DNA of 64,000 bases from Qipengyuania marincola. Lineage in GTDB: Bacteria > Pseudomonadota > Alphaproteobacteria > Sphingomonadales > Sphingomonadaceae. The notes beneath the pieces were generated by a model. That model saw nothing but the letters and a program-made list of their open reading frames with translations. It did not search any database and was not told the origin of the DNA. Numbering within the stretch: position 1 is the first letter of the stretch; each line of letters begins with the position of its first letter. Location of the stretch: contig NZ_JARULC010000002.1 of assembly GCF_029688625.1 (NCBI RefSeq), positions 62,001 to 126,000 of the forward strand, read 5' to 3'. Made by a program: the position numbers and the translations under genes. Shown piece after piece: positions 8,563 through 17,506 of the stretch.

Positions 8563-9786
8563 ATGCCCGGCTCACATACAATAGTAATCGTAGGCGGCGG
8601 TGCTGCCGGGATCGCAACCGCCGCTTCTCTCCTCAAACGGCGCTCCGGTCTCGACATCGCAATCATCGAGCCCGCCGATACCCACGCCTATCAGCCTGGC
8701 TGGACGATGGTCGGCGGCGGTATCTTCAAACCGGAAGTCACCCGCCGCAGCATGGCGAGCGTGATGCCCAAAGCGGTCACCTGGATTCGGCAGGCGGCAA
8801 AATCCTTCCAGCCGGAAGCCAATGAAGTGACGCTAGAGGGCGGCTCTATCGTCCGATACGAGGCGCTGGTGGTGGCCCCGGGCATCCGCCTGGCATGGGA
8901 GAAGATCGAAGGTCTCGAGGACACGCTCGGCAAAAACGGTGTTACGTCGAACTATCGCTACGACCTTGCCCCCTACACCTGGGAGCTCGTCCAGAAGCTC
9001 AGGAGCGGCCGCGCGATTTTCACGCAGCCCCCTATGCCGATCAAATGCGCCGGCGCGCCGCAGAAGGCGATGTATCTCTCCTGCGATCACTGGCTGCGGG
9101 CAGGCGTGCTCCGGGATATCGACGTCGAATTCTGCAATGCGGGCGGCGTGCTGTTCGGTGTGGCGGATTATGTGCCCGCGCTGATGGGCTATATCGAGAA
9201 ATATGGTGTGGACCTCAGCCTTGGCCATACCCTCGTTTCAGTCGATGGTCCTGCGCAAGAGGCCGTCTTCATGACTGACGAGGGGGAAGTTTCGCGCGAA
9301 TTCGACATGCTGCATGTCGTCCCCCCGCAAGTCGCGCCGCAGTTTCTTTCCGACAGCCCGCTGGCTGCCGAGAGCGGCTTTACCGACGTCGATCAGCACA
9401 CCCTGCGTCACAATCGCTACGACAATGTCTACGGGCTTGGCGATGCGGGTTCGATGCCCAATGCGAAAACAGCCGCCGCTGTCCGCAAACAGTCACCTGT
9501 CGTGGCGGTCAACGTCTTGCAGCAGCTCGATGGTCACGGACCCAGGGCGGGTTATGACGGCTATGGCTCATGCCCCCTCACAGTCGAACGCGGCAAGATC
9601 GTGCTTGCCGAGTTCGGCTATGGCGGCAAGCTGATGCCGAGCTTTCCCGAGTGGATCATCGATGGCACCAAACCGCAGCGTCTGTCGTGGATGCTGAAAG
9701 CCGACGTACTGCCCTGGATCTACTGGAACGGGATGCTCAAGGGCCGCGAGTGGCTGGCGGGTCCGGGCGGCCTGATCGCCCAATAG
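8563..9786 (+). CDS. sqr: Sulfide:quinone oxidoreductase (SQR)
   Basis: A 407-residue flavoprotein that oxidises sulfide to a persulfide and passes electrons to the quinone pool at the membrane. The FAD-binding motif VGGGAAGIATAASLLKR is at the N-terminus. The two redox cysteines of the human-like type are present: C162 in PIKCAGAPQKAMYLSCDHW and C337 in YGSCPLT. The second FAD motif is NVYGLGDAGSMPNAKT. It starts 20 bp after the DUF442 gene and 38 bp before the SulP gene, inside the operon. Confidence 0.93.
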   Translation: MPGSHTIVIVGGGAAGIATAASLLKRRSGLDIAIIEPADTHAYQPGWTMVGGGIFKPEVTRRSMASVMPKAVTWIRQAAKSFQPEANEVTLEGGSIVRYEALVVAPGIRLAWEKIEGLEDTLGKNGVTSNYRYDLAPYTWELVQKLRSGRAIFTQPPMPIKCAGAPQKAMYLSCDHWLRAGVLRDIDVEFCNAGGVLFGVADYVPALMGYIEKYGVDLSLGHTLVSVDGPAQEAVFMTDEGEVSREFDMLHVVPPQVAPQFLSDSPLAAESGFTDVDQHTLRHNRYDNVYGLGDAGSMPNAKTAAAVRKQSPVVAVNVLQQLDGHGPRAGYDGYGSCPLTVERGKIVLAEFGYGGKLMPSFPEWIIDGTKPQRLSWMLKADVLPWIYWNGMLKGREWLAGPGGLIAQ

Positions 9787-9824
9787 ATCGAGTGGCAAGG
9801 CGATAGAAACGAGGCCTTGAAGGA

Positions 9825-11582
9825 ATGCTTTCTCGCTATCTTCCCATCCTGGAATGGGGTCGGACCTACGATCGCAGCGTCCTGACCGACGATCTCATGG
9901 CGGCGGTGATCGTCACCGTGATGCTGATCCCACAGAGCCTCGCCTACGCGCTGCTCGCGGGACTTCCGCCGGTCGTTGGCCTCTATGCCTCGATCCTGCC
10001 GCTCGTTCTCTATGCGATCTTCGGCACGAGCCGCACGCTCGCCGTCGGCCCTGTCGCAGTGATCTCGCTGATGACGGCGTCGGCCGCAGGCGCGGTCGCG
10101 CAGCAAGGCACAGCGGAATATCTCGAAGCGGCGATCACACTCGCCATGCTGTCCGGTGTCATGCTGGCGATCCTCGGTTTCCTGCGCGCCGGTTTCCTGG
10201 CAAATCTGCTCTCACACCCGGTGATCAGCGGCTTTATTACCGCATCGGGAATCCTGATCGCCACGAGCCAGCTAAAGCACATCCTCGGCATTCGTGCGGG
10301 TGGCGACAATTGGCCCGAGATGCTGGGCTCGCTCGGCAACACGATTGCAGACGTGAATGCCTGGACGCTTGCGATCGGCATTCCGGCGACGCTGTTCCTG
10401 TTCTGGGTGCGAAAAGGTGCGAAGCCTGCGCTCCAGCGCATCGGCATGCCGGAACGTGCAGCCGACACGACCGCAAAGGCCGGACCGGTGGTCGCGGTGG
10501 CGCTGACGATTCTTGCAGCCGTGCTGTTCGACCTGGGTGAAAAGGGCGTCAGCCTCGTCGGCGCGATCCCGCAGGGCCTCCCGCCGTTTGCGGTGCCGAG
10601 CACCGATGTGGCTCTCATCGAGAAGCTTTGGGTCCCGGCCCTGCTCATCTCGATCATCGGCTTTGTCGAAAGTGTCTCGGTGGCGCAGACCCTTGCCGCC
10701 AAGCGTCGTCAGCGCATTTCCCCCGACCAAGAACTGATCGGCCTCGGCGCAGCCAATATCGCCAGCGCATTTTCGGGTGGCTATCCGGTTACGGGCGGTT
10801 TCGCGCGTTCGGCCGTCAACTTCGATGCTGGCGCGCAGACACCCGCAGCCGGCGCCTACACCGCGATTGGCATTGCGCTGGCGACGCTGTTCCTGACTCC
10901 GCTGCTGTTCAGCCTGCCGATCGCAACCCTTGCTGCGACGATCATCGTCGCAGTCCTGAGCCTCGTCGATCTGAAGACACCGGGGCGGTTGTGGCGCTAT
11001 TCGAAGGCCGATTTCGCTGCGCATATCGCGACGATCGCAATCACCCTTCTGGCCGGCGTCGAATTGGGTGTGATCGCAGGGGTTGTCGTTGGTCTGCTGC
11101 TGTACCTGTGGCGTGCCAGTCGCCCGCATGCGGCTATCGTCGGGCGGGTCCCGGAAACCGAACACTTCCGCAATGTCGAGCGGCACAAGGTCATCACCGC
11201 ACCTCACATCCTGTCGATCCGCATCGACGAGGCGCTGACCTATCTCAACGCGCGCTGGCTGGAGGAATATGTGCTGGAGGAGGTCGCCGACCGTCCGGCG
11301 GTCCGGCACGTGATCCTGATGTGCAGCGCGGTGAATGCAATCGATGCTTCGGGCCTGGAAAGCCTCGAGGCAATCAATCACCGGCTTGGGGACGGCAAGA
11401 TCGGACTGCATCTCTCCGAGGTCAAAGGGCCGGTGATGGACCGGCTGAAACGATCACATTTCATCGAGGAGCTCAACGGGCAGGTATTTCTCTCGCAGTC
11501 CAGGGCCTTCGATAAGCTGGTTCTGGACGACGGGACGCCGCCCGAGCCTCATGATCAATATCTGGCCCGGGGTCTCATCTGA
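9825..11582 (+). CDS. SulP family anion transporter with STAS domain
   Basis: A 585-residue inner-membrane protein with roughly 12 membrane segments (SulP signature LIPQSLAYALLAGLPPVVGL at the N-terminus; AFSGGYPVTGGFARSAVN in the middle) and a cytoplasmic STAS domain from about residue 450 (HILSIRIDEALTYLNARWLE, then SAVNAIDASGLESLEAIN). SulP proteins carry sulfate, bicarbonate or other anions. Its place directly after SQR and before cydAB suggests export of sulfite or sulfate made by the pathway, or uptake, and I cannot tell which. Ribosome site AAGGA is 4 bp from the ATG. Confidence 0.9.
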   Translation: MLSRYLPILEWGRTYDRSVLTDDLMAAVIVTVMLIPQSLAYALLAGLPPVVGLYASILPLVLYAIFGTSRTLAVGPVAVISLMTASAAGAVAQQGTAEYLEAAITLAMLSGVMLAILGFLRAGFLANLLSHPVISGFITASGILIATSQLKHILGIRAGGDNWPEMLGSLGNTIADVNAWTLAIGIPATLFLFWVRKGAKPALQRIGMPERAADTTAKAGPVVAVALTILAAVLFDLGEKGVSLVGAIPQGLPPFAVPSTDVALIEKLWVPALLISIIGFVESVSVAQTLAAKRRQRISPDQELIGLGAANIASAFSGGYPVTGGFARSAVNFDAGAQTPAAGAYTAIGIALATLFLTPLLFSLPIATLAATIIVAVLSLVDLKTPGRLWRYSKADFAAHIATIAITLLAGVELGVIAGVVVGLLLYLWRASRPHAAIVGRVPETEHFRNVERHKVITAPHILSIRIDEALTYLNARWLEEYVLEEVADRPAVRHVILMCSAVNAIDASGLESLEAINHRLGDGKIGLHLSEVKGPVMDRLKRSHFIEELNGQVFLSQSRAFDKLVLDDGTPPEPHDQYLARGLI

Positions 11583-11652
11583 TGCCTGCGACACGACACC
11601 TGTTTCCAAATTCGCACGGTCTGCGGCGGCTTAAGTGAGGTAAGGGTTACCC

Positions 11653-13095
11653 ATGTTCGATCAGTTAGATGCCCTGCTGCTGGCACGGATCCAGTTCGCC
11701 TTCACGGTCAGCTTCCACTTCTTCTTTCCGGCCTTCTCCATCGGACTGGCGAGCTACCTCGCGGTGCTGGAGGGCCTGTGGCTGAAGACCGGCAGGCAGG
11801 TCTATCTCGATCTGTTCAAATACTGGCTCAAGATCTTCGCCATCGCCTTTGCCATGGGCGTCGTCTCGGGCATCGTGATGAGCTATCAGTTCGGCACCAA
11901 TTGGTCGGTGTTTTCCGACGTCGCCGGGCCGGTCATCGGGCCGCTGATGGCCTATGAGGTCCTGACCGCCTTCTTCCTCGAGGCGGGCTTCCTCGGCGTC
12001 ATGCTGTTCGGCATGAACAAGGTGGGCAAGAGGCTGCACTTCACGGCCACCTTGATGGTCGCTCTCGGCACTTTCGTATCGGCCTTCTGGATCCTGTCGG
12101 TGAACAGCTGGATGCAGACGCCCGTCGGGCATGTACTGGGGGAAAACGGCCAGTTCCTGCCGAGCGACAGCTGGTGGGACATCGTTTTCAATCCGAGCTT
12201 CCCGTATCGTCTCGTGCATACGGTGATGGCGGCTTACCTCACTACGGCCTTCGTGGTCGGCGGCGTGGGCGCATGGCACCTTCTGAAAGACAAGACGAAT
12301 ATCCACGCCCGCAAGATGTTCTCGATGGCGATGTGGATGGCGGCGATCGTCACTCCGCTGCAGATCTTTGCCGGCGACATGCACGGCCTCAACACGCTCG
12401 AGCACCAGCCCGCCAAGGTCATGGCGATGGAAGGCCATTTCGAAAGCCATCCCGACGGCGCGCCCCTGATCCTGTTCGGCATCCCGGACAGCGAGGCGAA
12501 GACCGTTCGCTATGCGATCGAGATACCCAAGTTGTCATCGCTGATCCTGAAGCACGATCTGAACGCCCCTATGGACGGTCTCGACACGATCCCGGATGAT
12601 GAAGAGCCGCCGGTGGGCATGGTCTTCTGGTCCTTCCGCATCATGGTGGGGATCGGCTTTGCGATGCTCGGCGTAGGGCTCTGGAGCCTTTACGCACGCT
12701 GGCGCAAGCGGCTTTACGACTGGCCTCTGTTGCACAAGGCCGCGCTCGCCATGGCGCCTTCCGGGTTCGTTGCCGTCCTTGCCGGATGGATCACGACCGA
12801 GGTCGGCCGCCAGCCCTATGTGATCTACGGCCTCTTGCGCACTGCCGACGCGGCAAGTCCGCTGGATGCGCCGGCTGTCGCCGCCTCGCTGCTGGCCTTC
12901 ATTCTCGTCTACTTCACCGTTTTCGGGATCGGCGTCTGGTACATCCTGCGCCTGATGGGCAAGACACCGCATGTCGGCGAGGTCGGGGTCAAGCGCGGTG
13001 ACACCGGGCCGATCCGGACCGCGGGCATCACCCCGGGTCCGACTCAGAACCCCGGCCATGAAGAGACGTTGCCGAGCGAGAAGGAGGACGCGTGA
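11653..13095 (+). CDS. cydA: Cytochrome bd-type ubiquinol oxidase subunit I, CIO type
   Basis: A 480-residue membrane protein holding hemes b558, b595 and d. It has the N-terminal RIQFAFTVSFHFFFPAFSIG with a heme ligand histidine, the FFLEAGFLGVMLFG segment, and GRQPYVIYGLLRT, the form typical of the cyanide-insensitive (CIO) branch. The quinol loop is short, as in that branch. Bd oxidases tolerate sulfide far better than heme-copper oxidases, which fits the operon. The C-terminal 40 residues are hydrophilic. Its stop overlaps the cydB ATG. Confidence 0.94.
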   Translation: MFDQLDALLLARIQFAFTVSFHFFFPAFSIGLASYLAVLEGLWLKTGRQVYLDLFKYWLKIFAIAFAMGVVSGIVMSYQFGTNWSVFSDVAGPVIGPLMAYEVLTAFFLEAGFLGVMLFGMNKVGKRLHFTATLMVALGTFVSAFWILSVNSWMQTPVGHVLGENGQFLPSDSWWDIVFNPSFPYRLVHTVMAAYLTTAFVVGGVGAWHLLKDKTNIHARKMFSMAMWMAAIVTPLQIFAGDMHGLNTLEHQPAKVMAMEGHFESHPDGAPLILFGIPDSEAKTVRYAIEIPKLSSLILKHDLNAPMDGLDTIPDDEEPPVGMVFWSFRIMVGIGFAMLGVGLWSLYARWRKRLYDWPLLHKAALAMAPSGFVAVLAGWITTEVGRQPYVIYGLLRTADAASPLDAPAVAASLLAFILVYFTVFGIGVWYILRLMGKTPHVGEVGVKRGDTGPIRTAGITPGPTQNPGHEETLPSEKEDA

Positions 13096-14090
13096 TGGAT
13101 CTCACGATAATCTGGGCCTTCATCATCGCCTTTGCCGTTTTCGCCTATGTCGTGATGGACGGGTTCGACCTGGGCATCGGCATCCTGTTCCCGACGATCC
13201 GCGTCGGGCAGGGCCGCGATCGGGCGATGAATTCGATCGCCCCGGTCTGGGATGGAAACGAGACGTGGCTCGTGCTCGGAGGCGGCGGACTGTTTGCCGC
13301 CTTCCCGCTCGCCTATGCGGTCATCCTGCCGGCCACCTATCCGCTGATAATCGCCATGCTGCTGGGCCTCGTGTTTCGGGGCGTCGCCTTCGAATACCGT
13401 TGGCGCGATCCGGGGCACCGGGCGTTCTGGGACGCCGCCTTCGCCGGCGGCTCGCTCGTCGCGGCCATGGCGCAGGGCATGACGCTCGGTGCTTTGCTGC
13501 AGGGTATCGACGTGGTTGATCGCAGCTATGCCGGCAGCTGGTTCGACTGGCTCACCCCATACACCCTGCTGTGCGGGCTTGGCGTGGTTGCAGGCTACGC
13601 CCTGCTCGGCAGCACGTGGCTGATCTGGAAACTCGACGGCGGCGCACAGAAACATGCGCGCTATCTCGCCCTGCGGTCGGCCATCGCGACGCTCATCCTG
13701 ATGGGAGCGGTCAGCCTCTACAACGTTTTCCTCAATGCCGAATACGCCGCGAGGTGGCTGACGGAACCCGAGATCTATTTCGCCGCGCCGGTTCCCATCC
13801 TGACCGGGATAATCGCGCTGTCGATGATCCAGGCCATCAGGAAGGACCGGAACAGCAAGCCGTTCTGGCTTTCGATTGCGCTGTTCTTTTTCGGCATGGC
13901 CGGACTTGGCGTCACAATGTGGCCCTATGTCGTGCCGCCGGGAGTAACGATCTGGGATGCTGCGGCGCCTGAGAAGAGCCAGATCTTCATGCTGATCGGC
14001 GTGGCGATCACGATGCCGCTTATCATCGCCTACACGGCCTGGGCGTATTGGGTGTTCAGGGGCAAGGTCGCCGACGAGGGCTACCACTGA
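13095..14090 (+). CDS. cydB: Cytochrome bd-type ubiquinol oxidase subunit II
   Basis: A 331-residue membrane protein. The conserved N-terminal block AYVVMDGFDLGIGILFP and WDGNETWLVLGGGGLFAAFP identify CydB. About nine membrane segments are predicted. The ATG at 13095 overlaps the cydA stop (TGATG); a GTG one codon earlier is possible but less likely. The stop again overlaps the start of the next small gene, so three subunits are translated in series. Confidence 0.94.
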   Translation: MDLTIIWAFIIAFAVFAYVVMDGFDLGIGILFPTIRVGQGRDRAMNSIAPVWDGNETWLVLGGGGLFAAFPLAYAVILPATYPLIIAMLLGLVFRGVAFEYRWRDPGHRAFWDAAFAGGSLVAAMAQGMTLGALLQGIDVVDRSYAGSWFDWLTPYTLLCGLGVVAGYALLGSTWLIWKLDGGAQKHARYLALRSAIATLILMGAVSLYNVFLNAEYAARWLTEPEIYFAAPVPILTGIIALSMIQAIRKDRNSKPFWLSIALFFFGMAGLGVTMWPYVVPPGVTIWDAAAPEKSQIFMLIGVAITMPLIIAYTAWAYWVFRGKVADEGYH

Positions 14091-14218
14091 TGCTCGCGCC
14101 GCGGGAGCCACAGCAACCTCTGTGGAAGCGACTCGCCTGGATGGCCGGAATCTGGCTGGCGAGCGTCACGGTGCTCGGTCTCGTCGCGTGGATCATCCGC
14201 CTGTGGCTGGCACCCTGA
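14090..14218 (+). CDS. DUF2474 small membrane subunit of the bd oxidase
   Basis: A 42-residue protein with one membrane helix (WMAGIWLASVTVLGLVAWII, residues 17-36) after a short hydrophilic start with LWKRL. Its ATG overlaps the cydB stop (TGATG). DUF2474 proteins are found at exactly this place after CIO-type cydAB, comparable to CydX after cydAB in enterobacteria, and probably stabilise the oxidase. It is easy to miss because of its size. Confidence 0.85.
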   Translation: MLAPREPQQPLWKRLAWMAGIWLASVTVLGLVAWIIRLWLAP

Positions 14219-14352
14219 ATGAAAGCGAAGGTCTCGACGACCCGGTTGGCATCTCCACCGGAGATGCGCTGTTCGTCGATGATGTCGGATGCGCCGAATA
14301 CTTACTCGACCGCAAGCGCCAAGAGGCGGGGGGAGAGTTTGAAAAGAGGCAG

Positions 14353-14428
14353 TGGTGCCGCTTACGTGACTCGAACACGTGACCCCATCATTACGAATGA
14401 TGTGCTCTACCAACTGAGCTAAAGCGGC
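14353..14428 (-). tRNA. tRNA-Thr (anticodon CGT)
   Basis: On the minus strand the 76 nt fold as a cloverleaf: acceptor GCCGCTT with AAGCGGC, D arm GCTC/GAGC, anticodon stem CATCA/TGATG with loop TTCGTAA, T arm ACGTG TTCGAGT CACGT. Discriminator A and an encoded CCA follow. Anticodon CGT reads ACG threonine codons. Confidence 0.97.
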
Positions 14429-14448
14429 ACATTCCCGGCAGCGGGAAG

Positions 14449-14522
14449 TGGAGGCCCGAGCCGGAATCGAACCGGCGTGCAAGGATTTGCAGTCCTCTGC
14501 GTAACCACTCCGCCATCGGGCC
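14449..14522 (-). tRNA. tRNA-Cys (anticodon GCA)
   Basis: On the minus strand the 74 nt fold with acceptor GGCCCGA/TCGGGCC, anticodon loop CTGCAAA on stem GAGGA/TCCTT, T arm GCCGG TTCGATT CCGGC, discriminator T and encoded CCA. It lies 20 bp upstream of tRNA-Thr in the same direction, so the two are probably cotranscribed. Confidence 0.97.
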
Positions 14523-14648
14523 TCGCCTTCCCTCTCGGGAAGGAAGCGGCGCACTAGCGATTCTGCAGAGCAAAGGCAATCGGCTTGATCGCGCCTTACG
14601 TAACGTCAGTCTGGACGGCGCGCCCCGGAGCCGCAATGACACCATCCT

Positions 14649-15428
14649 ATGAGCCTTGCCAATCTTATAGATCCGATCACTGCGGAGGGCGGCGCCACCC
14701 GCTTCACCGGCCTCGACAACTGGATGCAGGGGCGCACGCTGTATGGCGGTGCCTCGGCGCTGATCGCCTATCTTGCCGCAGTCCGCGCCTTCCCCGACCT
14801 GCCGCCGCTGCGGGCAGGACAAGTGGCTTTCGTCGCGCCGACCGGACCGGAGGTCGAGCTCAGACGCGAGATCGTGCGGCAGGGGCGCAATGTCGCGCAG
14901 GTGCGCAGCGAAATCTGGTGCGAGGGCAAATGCAACCTCACCGCTTTCTGGCTGTTCGGCACCGCACGCGAGCCCAACGCCGTGCATCCCGCCGCCCCGG
15001 TCGAGGACTGGCCCGGCGCGCCGGAAGAGCAGGAGCCGGCGATGAAAGGCAAGGGGCCGGCCTTCATCCAGAACAATTTCGAGATCCTGCGCGCGCAGGA
15101 GATGCGCGGGCCGGGCGACCCGGTGGTACGCCGCTGGGGGCGGCTGACCGACCGCGAGGGCCTCGATCCGGTCAGCGAGCTGATCCTGCTCGGCGATGTC
15201 CTGCCGCCCGGCGCGATGCGGGCGATGGAGCGGCAGGGCCCGATCAGCTCGATCAACTGGTCGTTCAACCTGCTCGACACCGACCCGGTCACGCGCGACG
15301 GCTGGTGGCTGAGCGAGAATGCCAGCCAGCATGCCGACGCCGGCTATTCGAGCGAGCGGCTGCGCCTGTGGAATGCGGACGGCAAACAGGTGCTCGACGG
15401 GATGCAGTGCGTGGCGGTGTTCGGCTAG
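14649..15428 (+). CDS. Acyl-CoA thioesterase (double hotdog, TesB-like)
   Basis: A 259-residue protein matching the thioesterase superfamily with two hotdog halves. The first half has TGLDNWMQGRTLYGGASALI and the LRAGQVAFVAPTGPEVELR strand; the second half ends in SSERLRLWNADGKQVLDGMQ. It would hydrolyse acyl-CoA to free acid and CoA in the cytosol. It stands alone between the tRNA pair and the broken HTH gene. The chain-length preference cannot be read from sequence. Confidence 0.82.
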   Translation: MSLANLIDPITAEGGATRFTGLDNWMQGRTLYGGASALIAYLAAVRAFPDLPPLRAGQVAFVAPTGPEVELRREIVRQGRNVAQVRSEIWCEGKCNLTAFWLFGTAREPNAVHPAAPVEDWPGAPEEQEPAMKGKGPAFIQNNFEILRAQEMRGPGDPVVRRWGRLTDREGLDPVSELILLGDVLPPGAMRAMERQGPISSINWSFNLLDTDPVTRDGWWLSENASQHADAGYSSERLRLWNADGKQVLDGMQCVAVFG

Positions 15429-15549
15429 GGCGACACTCCGGCGACGAAGGCGACACCCTGTCGCCTGCCCCATATTGCCTGCAAGTCCCTGTCGTGGAAC
15501 GCAAAATCCGGGGCTCAAGACGGGCGACACCGGGCATCGTGCCCCCCCG

Positions 15550-16143
15550 CTAGCGGTTCTTCCCCGCCTTGGTCTTCGTGCGCGCCCTGTGTTCGGACTC
15601 AACACTCGGCCGCCAGTCCTGCGGTCCCTGCTCACCCCGGTCGGCCAGCGCGGCCAAATCCTCTGGCGCGTAGGCAGTCGCGGGGTCGCTCGAGTAAGCT
15701 GGTCTGCGCACGAGGCTGTGGCGCAAGGCGAGCATCGCCAGCGTCAGCCGCTCGTCGTATTTGCGCGAGGCGCCGACCAGCTCGCCATTTTAAAAATGCG
15801 GGGCCTCGACGCCGTTGAGCGCGCGGTCCAGCGCCGCCTCTGCCAGCACATCGAAGCGCGTGGCGAAGGCCGCCTCCCAGGCCTTGTCGAACGGCGTGCC
15901 GCGCGGCCGCGCGCGCAGCTTGTAGGCCGATTGGCGCCCCATCCCCACCGCCCGCGCAGCGGCAGAGACATTGTGGGTGGCGCCAAGCTCGCGCAGGAAC
16001 GCGGCCTGCCGCGCGGGCGTCCAGCCATCGTGGCGAGCCGCGTCGGTTGGGGCCTCAGATGCCTGTTCGATGGTTGCGGGGAGCGCATCGGCAGCGGGAT
16101 CGCCGTCAAGCGCGAACGAGGAGGGGTGCGGATGTTTCGTCAT
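15550..16143 (-). pseudogene. HTH-containing hypothetical gene interrupted by a nonsense codon
   Basis: Read from the ATG at 16143, the protein has a helix-turn-helix stretch (NVSAAARAVGMGRQSAYKLR, about residues 55-75), then ALDRALNGVEAPHF, then a TAA in frame, and goes on without any frame change as NGELVGASRKYDERLTLAML to a natural stop at 15550. The upstream and downstream parts together make about 197 codons that read as one continuous protein. The stop lies in a TTTTAAAAAT-type run near 15790. A single base change explains it. I do not know the function; small HTH proteins of this kind occur in several sphingomonads. Confidence 0.7.
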
Positions 16144-16205
16144 CCGCGAGGTTAAGGCAAATTCGGTGTGAGTAGGAAAGGGGTTCCTGCCTTGCCGAGC
16201 GCAAT

Positions 16206-16715
16206 TCAGTTTTCGCGCGCGCCGTACACCGCCTCGTCGACCACGAGTGAGATGTCGTCCCGGTAGGTGGCCCAGTTCTGGAGACAATTCCAGGCAGCGC
16301 CCGTGGTACCCGGGGGCACGAGCGAAAGAACGCGCGTTCCATAATCGCTTTCCCCGAGGCGAAAGTGCGCAGGATTGGCCCGACAGATCCGCATCGCCTG
16401 CGCCAGGGTTCGCCCTTTGCATCGATCTTGCTCGCGCGTTTCATGCCGGTTGGATGCTTCCTGGACGCCAAGGGTCGCAAGCGGCACGACCAGTGCGAGC
16501 GTCAGGCTGCGCAAGTCGGGATCGCGCTGCAATCGGAGCTGCGCCCCGATACCGATGACGATCAGCACGCCGACGACGCCACGGAGCGCATGGAATAGCC
16601 AGTCGGCTTTCTCGCAAGGCGGCAGCCCGAACCGCGGCAGGTAATCGAGAACTAGGCGCCCCGCGACAAACAGCAGGATCGCGGCAGCGAGAAGCCATGC
16701 CGACCTGATCACCAT
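16206..16715 (-). CDS. Hypothetical membrane protein
   Basis: A 169-residue protein with three hydrophobic segments (about residues 6-25, 42-62 and 70-86) and a hydrophilic C-terminal half containing four cysteines. I do not recognise a family. It is last in a same-direction group of three with the DUF1629-like and exported proteins, 35 bp after the former. The start at 16715 gives a protein that begins just before the first membrane segment. Confidence 0.6.
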   Translation of the reverse strand: MVIRSAWLLAAAILLFVAGRLVLDYLPRFGLPPCEKADWLFHALRGVVGVLIVIGIGAQLRLQRDPDLRSLTLALVVPLATLGVQEASNRHETREQDRCKGRTLAQAMRICRANPAHFRLGESDYGTRVLSLVPPGTTGAAWNCLQNWATYRDDISLVVDEAVYGAREN

Positions 16716-16750
16716 CAAACGCAGACCATTCTGCCGGGGAATGGGACCGG

Positions 16751-17452
16751 TCAAAGCGCGCCCTGCTCTTTCCAATATTGATAGGTCTGGATGTACTTCT
16801 CTTTGACATCGCCCTTCTGCGGCCGGTGCAGCGGCGAGAACATCAATCCGGTGAGCTTCGCCGCCCAGATCGCATCCACCAGCCGTCCGTCGAAGATTGG
16901 ATAGGGCGTGTAGTCGAGCAGATAGAAGGCCAGCGCATCTTCGGCACCGGGAAGCAGCGTCAGGCGATTGAGCGTCCTGATCCTGTGGCTGTAAACCTCC
17001 TGCTTCAGGGACGGATCGTAAAATCGCCCGGCCAGTTCGAAAACGGAAGTATCCCGATCGAAATCGGTCACCACCCGTTTCACTTTGCCGAGCCAGTATG
17101 TTCCGACCTCGTACTTCGCCGGGCCCGACGTATCGCATTCCACGAAGTCGAAGGCGGCTGGATCCATGCCATGCAAGAGCTGCCGCGCCCGGTCCGATAG
17201 AACCCAGCGGTCGAAGCCATAGAAATCCAGCGGCTTGTTGCGCAGCGCAATCCGCACGCGCGGCGTTTCCGCATATCGGGGCAGGCCGAACTGCGTTTCG
17301 AAATGATTGCCGGTCTGCCTGTGTCCGACCATGCCCGACCGATCGGCCTCGCGTCGCAGCCTGTCCTCCTCGAACAGCTCGAAATCGGACGGGTTTCGCA
17401 GATGGGTGGGAGACGCGATGAACAGGCGCCTTGCCGCGCCGGCCTCGCTCAC
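16751..17452 (-). CDS. DUF1629 / Imm11-like protein
   Basis: A protein of about 233 residues that resembles the DUF1629 family, described as immunity protein Imm11 in polymorphic toxin systems. The supporting block is KPLDFYGFDRWVLSDRARQL followed by MDPAAFDFVECD, with a later DRLTLL-like segment (RTLNRLTLLPGAEDALAF). The start is uncertain: GTG at 17452 is preferred, TTG at 17467 is possible. No toxin gene is visible beside it. The similarity is judged from the sequence alone, so the immunity role is an inference. Confidence 0.6.
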   Translation of the reverse strand: MSEAGAARRLFIASPTHLRNPSDFELFEEDRLRREADRSGMVGHRQTGNHFETQFGLPRYAETPRVRIALRNKPLDFYGFDRWVLSDRARQLLHGMDPAAFDFVECDTSGPAKYEVGTYWLGKVKRVVTDFDRDTSVFELAGRFYDPSLKQEVYSHRIRTLNRLTLLPGAEDALAFYLLDYTPYPIFDGRLVDAIWAAKLTGLMFSPLHRPQKGDVKEKYIQTYQYWKEQGAL

Positions 17453-17506
17453 CGCGCAGCCCCGCAATATTTCCGGCTCGCCGGCACGGGCACTTCTCTC
17501 GCCAGT

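Noticed and set aside
14122..14382. An 86-codon open frame between the DUF2474 gene and tRNA-Thr
   Set aside because: It overlaps both the small subunit gene and the tRNA and has no ribosome site or family features.
14353..14522. tRNA-Thr/tRNA-Cys pair as an integration site
   Set aside because: No integrase and no direct repeat of a tRNA end was found in the following kilobases.
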